Assembly: GCA_002347265.1 (NCBI GenBank)
Contig: DDYB01000013.1
Span: 87,470-141,988 of the forward strand
Length of the DNA: 54,519 nt
Direction of reading: 5' to 3'
Source of the DNA: Desulfobacteraceae bacterium UBA2245
GTDB lineage: Bacteria; Desulfobacterota; Desulfobacteria; Desulfobacterales; UBA2245
Positions 16,392 to 23,228 of this stretch are shown in pieces (positions within the stretch are counted from its first letter, which is position 1; the number at the start of each line of letters is the position of its first letter). The position numbers and the translations under genes were made by a program. Below the pieces are notes generated by a model. It ran no database searches, was not told the origin of the DNA, and worked only from the letters and a program-made list of their open reading frames with translations.

Positions 16392-17654
16392 ATGGAGACA
16401 GCGCCCATGACATCATCACAACCCAGCAACCCCGCATCAACAGCTTCCTCCAGGGGCGCCTATCGCAAGTTGCCGAAAGGCATCTGGGCGCTTGGATTTG
16501 TCTCGATGTTCATGGACGTCTCATCCGAGCTGGTTCACAGCCTTCTGCCGGTATTCATGGCCTCGGTGCTCGGCGCTTCCATGGTCACGATCGGAATCAT
16601 CGAAGGCCTTGCCGAGAGTGCGGCCGCCATCACGAAGGTTTTTTCGGGCGCGATCAGCGACTACTTCGGAAAGCGCAAACTTCTCACCGTGGTCGGGTAC
16701 GCGCTGGGCGCCATGACCAAGCCGGTATTTCCCCTTGCGACAACGATTGGGTGGGTGTTCGGAGCACGCTTTGTCGATCGCATCGGCAAAGGCATTCGAG
16801 GCGCGCCGCGTGACGCGCTGGTCGCCGATATCGCACCGCCGCAGCTTCGGGGCGCGGCGTACGGCTTGCGCCAGTCGCTCGATTCGGTCGGAGCCTTTGT
16901 CGGGCCGCTGCTCGCCGTCGCATTCATGATCTGGCTCGCGAACGACATCAAAGCCGTGTTGTGGGCAGGGGTTGTACCGGCATTCCTCGCCGTGTTTCTG
17001 CTGATCGTTGCGGTACAAGAACCCGAGTCCCCGGCACATGCCGCAGGTCCCGGAAATCACCTGACGCCGTCTGACGCCAGACGTCTGCCCCTGCGGTACT
17101 GGCTTGTCGTCGCGCTCGGGGCCGTCTTTACCCTCGCGCGTTTCAGCGAGGCGTTTCTGATTCTTCGCGCTCAGGATGTGGGGCTTGCTGTCGGCTACGT
17201 GCCCGCGATCATGATTGTGATGAACCTTGTCTATTCCATATTCGCATATCCGGCGGGCGCTGCGGCTGACCGGCTTTCGGCGCGAACGCTTCTGCTGTTC
17301 GGACTCGGGGTGCTCATTGCCGCCGATCTTGTGCTGGCAACAGCCGCATCCCCCTGGCCCGCATTTCTTGGGGCCGCACTCTGGGGCCTGCACATGGCCT
17401 TCACCCAGGGGTTGCTCTCAAAACTGGTTGCCGATACCGCGCCTGCCGATCTTCGCGGTACGGCCTTCGGGGTTTTTAATCTGGTCAGCGGCGGCGCGCT
17501 GCTGCTGGCAAGCGTCATTGCAGGGTCATTGTGGAGCGCGTTCGGCGCCTCGGCCACGTTTATGGCCGGCGCATCGTTCGCGGCTCTCGCGGCAACGGGG
17601 TTGCTCTGTTACCGTCCCAAAGCGCGGGCTGCCGGGCACAGAACAGACATGTGA
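16392..17654 (+). CDS. MFS transporter
   Basis: Twelve-helix major facilitator of 420 residues in the inner membrane. The first-helix block DVSSELVHSLLPVF and the loop ISDYFGKRKLL (the MFS motif A position) are typical of a subgroup found in many proteobacteria and annotated only as MFS transporter. A second half-repeat is visible from about residue 235. The ATG at 16392 follows GAAGGCGG; a second ATG lies five codons on. Upstream sequence in the same frame is not protein-like. It is convergent with the DUF475 gene, 22 bases apart. The substrate is unknown and nothing in the context defines it. Confidence 0.88.
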   Translation: METAPMTSSQPSNPASTASSRGAYRKLPKGIWALGFVSMFMDVSSELVHSLLPVFMASVLGASMVTIGIIEGLAESAAAITKVFSGAISDYFGKRKLLTVVGYALGAMTKPVFPLATTIGWVFGARFVDRIGKGIRGAPRDALVADIAPPQLRGAAYGLRQSLDSVGAFVGPLLAVAFMIWLANDIKAVLWAGVVPAFLAVFLLIVAVQEPESPAHAAGPGNHLTPSDARRLPLRYWLVVALGAVFTLARFSEAFLILRAQDVGLAVGYVPAIMIVMNLVYSIFAYPAGAAADRLSARTLLLFGLGVLIAADLVLATAASPWPAFLGAALWGLHMAFTQGLLSKLVADTAPADLRGTAFGVFNLVSGGALLLASVIAGSLWSAFGASATFMAGASFAALAATGLLCYRPKARAAGHRTDM

Positions 17655-17676
17655 TCAAGGCAGCAAGCCGCTCCAC

Positions 17677-18714
17677 TCAGTCATCTTCTCCGGGCTTCTC
17701 TAAAATACTCGAGTAAATCGCCGTTCCGATGAACGCCAGGCCCAGTGAGCCGGTCATCCACTCCGGAAGTTCAACCCGGTAGAGCTTAACCATCATCATG
17801 ATGCCCAGCGCCATAATGGCCCAGTGTGCGCCGTGCTCAAGGTAGCGATACTTTGCCAGCGTGCCTGTTCGCAAGAGGTACACGGTGAGCGAGCGGACCC
17901 AGACAGCGCCGGCGCCCAGCCCGGCAATAATCAGCAGCACGCTCGACGTAACGGCAAACGCGCCGATCACGCCGTCAAAGCTGAAGCTGGCGTCCAGCAC
18001 TTCCAGGTACATAAAGGATGAAAATGCGGCCAAGCCGGTTTTTTGCGTAATCGCATGCCTGTCCTTTTCAAACATCGAGCCGAACAGTTCCAGGCCCACA
18101 TGCAGCGCCACGCCCAGTACGCTCGCAACCAGAACCGTCGACCGATAGGCGCGATCCACGGTGAAGTAGAGCAAAATAGCCGTCAGCATCATGATAAACA
18201 CCTTAAGGTGTTCGAATCGCCCGGCCATTGACATGCTCTTTTCCAGTCCGCTGATCCAGTGCGTATCTTTTTCACGGTCCATGAAATAACTCATGCCGAT
18301 CATCACCAGGAACGCACCGCCGAACGCATCGATCATGGGCGCCGCGCGGTGCAGCACTTCGCCATATTTTTCCGGCTCGTTCAAGGCGAGTTGCATGACT
18401 TCCGCAAAACCGATTTCAGCCGCCAGCATCACAATCAAAACGGGCAGAATAAACCGCACCACAAACACGGCGATAAAGATGCCGACGGTCAAAAAGATTG
18501 TTTGCCACAGCGACGACATATCCGCCAGGACCTTGCTGTTGACTACGGCGTTATCGAAGCTGAATGTCACCTCAAGGACCACCAAAATTAAAAACAGCCA
18601 CAAACCGGCGATACCGTCACAGTAGCCGACAATGCCTGCCAGGGCTATCGTCAACAGCGCAGAGAACCAAAAGATTCGAAGAGGATGATGGGGATGTGAA
18701 ACGTTATTCAACAT
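17677..18714 (-). CDS. DUF475 family (TerC-related) membrane protein
   Basis: Polytopic inner-membrane protein of about 345 residues. Two copies of the TerC-like signature are present: EVTFSFDNAVVNSKVL near the N-terminus and EVLDASFSFDGVIGAF in the second half, with acidic residues inside helices that are thought to coordinate a metal ion. The TerC superfamily is associated with tellurite resistance and with manganese handling. Several in-frame starts exist (18750, 18732, 18714) and none has a good ribosome site; 18714 is a choice by length. A possible promoter with an odd spacer lies 170 bases upstream. Confidence 0.82.
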   Translation of the reverse strand: MLNNVSHPHHPLRIFWFSALLTIALAGIVGYCDGIAGLWLFLILVVLEVTFSFDNAVVNSKVLADMSSLWQTIFLTVGIFIAVFVVRFILPVLIVMLAAEIGFAEVMQLALNEPEKYGEVLHRAAPMIDAFGGAFLVMIGMSYFMDREKDTHWISGLEKSMSMAGRFEHLKVFIMMLTAILLYFTVDRAYRSTVLVASVLGVALHVGLELFGSMFEKDRHAITQKTGLAAFSSFMYLEVLDASFSFDGVIGAFAVTSSVLLIIAGLGAGAVWVRSLTVYLLRTGTLAKYRYLEHGAHWAIMALGIMMMVKLYRVELPEWMTGSLGLAFIGTAIYSSILEKPGEDD

Positions 18715-18863
18715 AATTCTGTAACCATCCATGCGCTTGCGGGTTTTCATGGCAGATCTGCAACCGTGTGAACCCTTCGATGGAAAGAAGCTGCCGAACG
18801 TTCATACGTTCCCCCATCTTTTTGATGGGATGATACCATGTTCACTGATTCTATTCATACCGC

Positions 18864-18910
18864 CCTTCCTGGGACCGATTATAGTACAGGGGAAGGCCCC
18901 CGCAAGTCAA
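18864..18910 (-). promoter_or_regulatory. possible DUF475 promoter with long spacer and flanking dyad
   Basis: Minus strand: TTGACT (18910-18905), 21 bases, TATAAT (18883-18878). The spacer is longer than the usual 17. An inverted repeat ccttcc (18864-18869) / ggaagg (18891-18896) spans the -10 box. Overlong spacers with dyads are a trait of MerR-type promoters, but the dyad here is off-centre, so that reading is tentative. Confidence 0.35.
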
Positions 18911-19253
18911 TGGAAAATGGACGCAATGATTGGATCGGCTGCCGGGATGTTCTTGACAATCAAATGTTTCTCCTCTGGTTCAAATTGTTTCGGGATGCCC
19001 GCCACCCGTCACGTATATTTTCGTGCATCATCGATGCCTGCATTTTACAGATGGTCGTGTTCGTTAATGCGGCCGCAAGGGACGCCGGGAGGCAAAACGC
19101 GCGGAAGACAGCCCTGAGAATGGCCAATTATCATGCTCGTCGAAGGAGCTGGCTGCTTCCGATGCGGATTTGTTGAGATCATCCTGATCATGAAAAATGG
19201 TCAGCGACCGGTTTTGATCGGAACCGCCCCTGAGCCGGGAAATTATTTTTAAT

Positions 19254-19277
19254 TATCCTGTAACATGCTTCAGGATA
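19254..19277. promoter_or_regulatory. hairpin upstream of the small peptide gene
   Basis: tatcctg (19254-19260) and caggata (19271-19277) form a perfect 7-bp stem with a 10-base loop, 60 bases before the peptide start. It could be an operator or a 5' leader hairpin. Confidence 0.4.
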
Positions 19278-19336
19278 AACCGTTTTTAAAATCAACACGC
19301 CAGCAAACCAAAAAGATCAAACAAGGAGAGTTAATC

Positions 19337-19477
19337 ATGAAAAAATGGATCGGGATGATGACGGCGGTGCTATTGATGTGTTCAACGCTTGCCTTCGCGG
19401 GTGGTGATAACAATCAACATCGGTATGACGGCAGCAAGGGAAAAGGCCAGATCAAGCAGGTGCGTATCAACAAGTAG
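19337..19477 (+). CDS. small secreted peptide, unknown
   Basis: A 46-residue product: a clear signal peptide (MKKWIGMMTAVLL...STLAFA) with likely cleavage after residue 20, leaving a basic, Gly- and Lys-rich peptide of about 26 residues (begins GGDNNQHRYD, ends QVRINK). No cysteines. AAGGAG lies nine bases before the ATG, and a terminator hairpin follows the stop, so it looks like a real single-gene transcript despite its size. I do not recognise a family. Confidence 0.65.
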   Translation: MKKWIGMMTAVLLMCSTLAFAGGDNNQHRYDGSKGKGQIKQVRINK

Positions 19478-19786
19478 GACGCAGTTTTATGGAGACCGGG
19501 GCTGGATCTTGATGGCCCCGGTCTTATCTCGGGGGAACAGGCTGGCGGCATAATTAATGCACTATCCGAAGGGTATCGCCGGATATGCGGTCAGTTTAAA
19601 TCATTATCACAATCACTGCAAATGGGACACCACCCGATCTCAGGAGACGGCCGGTTTGCATCCTTTTCAAGAGACATGTCCCGGATAAGTCTTTGCTCCA
19701 GTTCAGATACGGTCACCGGATCAGGAAATTCACGGAGCCTGTCAAACTTTACAAAGCGCCCTGACCAGCCGGATGCCGTCAAATCC
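19478..19786. other. gap with terminator and an orphan frame
   Basis: Apart from the terminator at 19494-19527, the minus strand has a 63-codon frame (19591-19782) that begins just where the methyltransferase remnant stops. It ends with CPICSDC, a possible metal pair, and has only a TTG start. It could be the tail of another gene fused by a deletion; I do not recognise it. Confidence 0.3.
19494..19527 (+). terminator. terminator hairpin after the small peptide
   Basis: gaccgggg (19494-19501) pairs with ccccggtc (19516-19523), a perfect 8-bp GC-rich stem, followed by a weak T tract (ttat). Confidence 0.55.
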
Positions 19787-20582
19787 TCAGTGGTGAATCA
19801 GGTTTGAAATGCTTTCGCCATCGGCTGATTTGTGATGTTCCGTCGTGATGGCGACGACCGCCTCTTGCTGATCTCTTAGCGACAGGACCTTAAGGATGCC
19901 CGCCGGCGCTTCGGCATTCCATTCCGTTTCCTTCGGGCACGGAATGAAGAAACGCTTGTCTCCCTTGACATTGTTCTGCTCCAGATTGGCGGCGGTCAGC
20001 CTGAAGTGAACCGTGGTCCCGTATTCATCTTTCCAGCGGTAGTCCTGAAAATGCTCGGCGGTCTTGATGTAATACTGGTCGCGGTTCGCCCAGTGCAGAT
20101 ATACCTCCTCGCCGTTGTAAGGAATGGCGTATTTCTGCCGCCTGGAGTAACGACGCTTGGATATAAAATCGCCGTCCTGGTAGTATCGGCTGAAAAATGT
20201 GTACAGGTGGTTGTAGACAGCGGTTTCGATGGCTTCTCGACTCTGGCCGCCGGCGGCTCTGGCTTTGAGGTCCAGATACTTCTTGCCGATTTCGGTCTCT
20301 TGAAACTCGACCAGGTTGCCATCGGCGTCAAGGGCGTCCTTGCCCAGAGTCTCCGCAATCTTTTTGGCGAACTCGGCCAGGTTCTGCACGGTCTGAGACT
20401 GGTCGGCCAGTGCGCCGCAATCCAGCTCAACGTCAATGGCCCTGGGCAGGTCGGTTGTGATAAACTTCTCGATCACGGCCCGCTTATAGTTCATGATGCG
20501 GTAGATGCCGAAGTCCAGATCCGCGCAAGAACTGGAAGAGTTCGCGCAGCAGACGCTCGAACTTGTGTTTTGCTGTTGTCAT
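19787..20582 (-). pseudogene. decayed N-terminal part of a large site-specific DNA methyltransferase
   Basis: The reading begins at ATG 20582 with GGGAG upstream and gives MTTAKHKFERLLRELFQF; the frame then slips, and the neighbouring frame continues as CADLDFGIYRIMNYKRAVIE and runs about 235 residues to a stop at 19787. The shift lies at about 20525-20535 (one base extra or two lost). Segments such as FFSRYYQDGDFISKRRYS and EEVYLHWANRDQYYIKT match the N-terminal part of large adenine-specific methyltransferases of restriction systems, which run to roughly a thousand residues; the catalytic part with its NPPY-type motif is absent. No nuclease partner is nearby. It is a relic of a defence locus. 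Confidence 0.7.
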
Positions 20583-20852
20583 CAGGAAACTCCCATCGTA
20601 TTTTCTATTGGTGGCCGACGACATGGTCGTAAAAATTGACAACTTGCCGTGACTATGTCTGCTTATTACAGGTGGCTTGCGCGTTTCCAGAAATTTCGAT
20701 CCTATGTTGCTCGGGAAAGAAAATCAACCCAAATTTCGCCCTGATTCCAACACTCATGGATCGGGGGCATGTCTTGATCGGAAATGCGGTTGAAAAAAAA
20801 CGGATTGAACGGGTTGATGAAAAACCGGTTTCCATGTAAAAGAGTTTTCATT

Positions 20853-21389
20853 ATGGAAAATGTATCCGAAGCAAAATCCGGCATCGAGCAGGCGGCCGAA
20901 GACCTATTCAATTTCGCCGTGGACCGTGAAGACGTCAAGGTCCTGATGGCCAATCTTCATAAGGCCGCCGACATCCAACGCAACTCAGTTGAGTACGAGC
21001 TGCAGATCCTGAAAATCTTCAGCGTGGGATGGGCCATATCCTTCTACCTGGAAAACCGCCCGGAAAAGGATCGGCTCGCCGCGTGCTACTGGCGGGCGAT
21101 TGAGGCATTTTCGAAGAACCTGTCCGAAACATCCGGACTGATCGTCGGCCATCCGATTGATTATTTCCAGATTCTCAAGGAACGCCTGGCAACGTATGTG
21201 AATTCCCTTCAACAAAAACCTGAGGCGCCGGAGCCGGCGGTGGTCATCGGCCCTGAATTTGCGCTCGCCTGCGGCAATCGGAACGATGTTTTTACGGTCA
21301 TGACCGGATCCAGAATGTTCATCGCCGCCATCGGCAGCGTGAAGCAGTACCTTGAAGCCCTCGGGTTGAAACAGGCCGGCGTTCAGTAG
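20853..21389 (+). CDS. conserved-looking hypothetical protein
   Basis: A soluble protein of 178 residues, not recognised. The N-terminal two thirds is helical and acidic (EQAAEDLFNFAVDREDVKVL, then ILKIFSVGWAISFYLENRP), then a Pro- and Glu-rich linker (QQKPEAPEPAVV) leads to a short C-terminal segment. There is no signal peptide or membrane helix. AAGAG precedes the ATG at 20853; upstream in-frame sequence is not protein-like. It sits next to the methyltransferase relic but codon use looks like the rest of the window. Confidence 0.65.
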   Translation: MENVSEAKSGIEQAAEDLFNFAVDREDVKVLMANLHKAADIQRNSVEYELQILKIFSVGWAISFYLENRPEKDRLAACYWRAIEAFSKNLSETSGLIVGHPIDYFQILKERLATYVNSLQQKPEAPEPAVVIGPEFALACGNRNDVFTVMTGSRMFIAAIGSVKQYLEALGLKQAGVQ

Positions 21390-21432
21390 CGGTGGCACTG
21401 CGGTTCGACCGCCGTGTTTCAACCCGGCCGGT

Positions 21433-21990
21433 TTACTCCCAGTCTGCGCCGTTGTGCCGGTACAACCGGATTCGGCCGGTCAAAATCACCGTAATAACCC
21501 GCTGCAGATTTTTGTGATCATCGTAGGGCTCAATCATGGGCTTGAAATACACGCTGCCCCACTTATTGACCAGACCCGTCGGTTGAAAGGAAAACCGCCT
21601 GGGTGTGCCGGTGAATGTCACCGCGCTGCTGATCGGATCACCGCTCGGACTCGTTGCAGAGACATAACCGTAGCCGATGCCGGAATATTCCTGCGGAATC
21701 GAAACGGACTTGACGCACGGATCTCCGGCATCCAGACCATTGCCGGAGACGTCCCGGTAGACGGCGTACCCGTTGTTTCCCGTATCAAAGCAGATCATGT
21801 AATCGCATCTTTCGGAGATGGCCCGCATCCTGGCCACCTGCATGTCCGAAAACAGATTTCTGGCCGCAGCGTTGACCCGATAGGTGACCATCCAGTACCG
21901 GTACGAAGGTATTGCGAAAACCGCGATTATGCCTAAAATTCCAAGAACGACCCAAATTTCCACCATGGAAAATCCCGTCTCTTTTTTCAT
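21433..21990 (-). CDS. GspH/FimT family pseudopilin
   Basis: Type IV pilin-like protein of 185 residues. A short leader ends in Gly and is followed by FSMVEIWVVLGILGIIAVF, the N-methylation and helix region cut by prepilin peptidase. The body has the GspH/FimT style with conserved segments NLFSDMQVARMRAISER and RFSFQPTGLVN. AGGTG lies before the ATG at 21990; the longer frame has no support. Such minor pilins prime type IV pili or type II secretion, but no other pilus gene is in the window, so it probably works with components encoded elsewhere. Confidence 0.85.
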   Translation of the reverse strand: MKKETGFSMVEIWVVLGILGIIAVFAIPSYRYWMVTYRVNAAARNLFSDMQVARMRAISERCDYMICFDTGNNGYAVYRDVSGNGLDAGDPCVKSVSIPQEYSGIGYGYVSATSPSGDPISSAVTFTGTPRRFSFQPTGLVNKWGSVYFKPMIEPYDDHKNLQRVITVILTGRIRLYRHNGADWE

Positions 21991-22415
21991 GATTTCACCT
22001 GTTTTCAATAACTTGAATAAAGCTGAAAGCCGGTTCCGTCGAATGAACGCGCAATGGGTTTTCGTGCGTACGGGGATCCTTTTTGCAACAGGAAACGCAT
22101 CGCCGTTGTCATGCAACGCAATCCGGCAACACCCATCAGTTACGGGAAGATCTTTTGAAATTCAGTGCTGTTCCGGTAAGTAATAACGAGCTGTTGAAAA
22201 TCGGCGCCCGAGGCCGCCGGGAGCGCTGCGCGGCTATCGCCGATTTCTTGTTTCAACAGCCTGGCAGGCAGGGAAGGAGCTTCCTGCTCTTTTCATGATG
22301 CATCAGGCATAGCATTTTCAAGAAATGATTGCCAGTGTTTTGCGAAAAGAATGCGAAAAATATTTTACAAAGAGGGGCCGAAGATTCCGGTCAGGGTCAA
22401 TGCAATCTCCCCGAC
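21991..22415. other. intergenic region with palindromic repeat
   Basis: About 425 bases between the pseudopilin start and the end of purQ. It holds the palindromic element at 22190-22260. No gene or clear terminator for purQ was seen. Confidence 0.5.
22190..22260. repeat. palindromic intergenic repeat
   Basis: A long imperfect hairpin. The outer arms gctgttgaaa / tttcaacagc (22190-22199 and 22251-22260) pair over 10 bases and the inner arms atcggcg / cgccgat (22200-22206 and 22238-22244) over 7, with a 6-base bulge. The GC-rich centre can fold further. A related sequence begins at 54443, so this may be a genome-wide element. Confidence 0.6.
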
Positions 22416-23228
22416 TTATCCATTCCGCAGGTATTTAACCGCGTTTTGAAAAATCCGTATGCCGGCGGTCGTTTCGGAAGCAAGGTCTCCGGGGTGCTGC
22501 CGCCTTTTCTGAAGGGTCCAGTCCGGATGGTTGGTCCAGTGGTTGTAAGCCTCCGGATGGGGCATCAGTCCGAAAACGCGCCCTGTCGAATCGCAGATGC
22601 CGGCGATATCGCGAATCGATCCGTTGGGATTGAACGGAAATTCGCCTTGAGCCGGCGAACCATCTTTCGAAGCGTAGCGCAGCGCCACCTGGTTGTTTTG
22701 TTCCAGCCGGTCCAGCACCAGATGCTCCGCGTAAAATTTTCCTTCGCCATGCCGGATCGGCAGTTCAAAGGAATCCAGGCCCCGGGTAAAAATGCACGGA
22801 GAGCCGGCATTGACTTTCAGCCGGACCCAGTCGTTTCTGAAATTGCCGCAGTCGTTGTTCACCAGGGCGACGGAGCGGGTCTGATAGTCATGGTCGAATC
22901 CGGGCAGCAGGCCGAGATTGACAAGGGTCTGAAATCCGTTGCAGATTCCCAGCACCAGATTCCCTTTTTCGATAAATTCCAGAATATCCCCGCCGATATT
23001 GGTTTTCAGGCGAACGGCCTGAATCACTCCGGCCCCATGATCGTCGCCCCAGCTGAAGCCGCCGCCGAACACGAGAATTCGAAAATCCGCCAGCAGCGCC
23101 TTGCGATCGATCAGGTCGTTGATGTGCACCCGGATAGCGGAAGCACCGGCCAGCTCCAGGGCATAAGCGGTTTCATGATCGCAATTCAGGCCGTATCCCG
23201 TCAGAACCAGGGCACTAATCTTGCTCAT
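22416..23228 (-). CDS. purQ: phosphoribosylformylglycinamidine synthase, glutaminase subunit PurQ
   Basis: Class I glutamine amidotransferase of 270 residues that supplies ammonia to PurL for the fourth step of purine synthesis. The nucleophile is in GICNGFQTL and the catalytic His-Glu pair in MPHPEAY. It is longer than the small PurQ of Bacillus (about 227). Its start overlaps the purL stop by ATGA, so the two subunits are coupled. PurL plus PurQ together match the size of the single-chain enterobacterial enzyme. It is the last gene of the long rpsB-purQ run. Confidence 0.95.
   Translation of the reverse strand: MSKISALVLTGYGLNCDHETAYALELAGASAIRVHINDLIDRKALLADFRILVFGGGFSWGDDHGAGVIQAVRLKTNIGGDILEFIEKGNLVLGICNGFQTLVNLGLLPGFDHDYQTRSVALVNNDCGNFRNDWVRLKVNAGSPCIFTRGLDSFELPIRHGEGKFYAEHLVLDRLEQNNQVALRYASKDGSPAQGEFPFNPNGSIRDIAGICDSTGRVFGLMPHPEAYNHWTNHPDWTLQKRRQHPGDLASETTAGIRIFQNAVKYLRNG

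Larger units (their letters stand above)
18715..19336. other. intergenic region between DUF475 and small peptide genes
   Basis: About 620 bases. Short open frames here have no ribosome sites or protein character. Structures seen are a hairpin cccatc-ttttt-gatggg at 18813-18829, the promoter-like element at 18864-18910, and the hairpin at 19254-19277. I tried and failed to match the Mn2+ yybP-ykoY riboswitch, which often precedes TerC-type genes. Confidence 0.4.

Noticed and set aside
18715..18900. yybP-ykoY manganese riboswitch before the DUF475 gene
   Set aside because: I looked for its conserved core and found none; only a simple hairpin and a promoter-like element are there.
18838..19176. 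113-codon plus frame between DUF475 and the small peptide
   Set aside because: No ribosome site, no protein-like composition and no motif.
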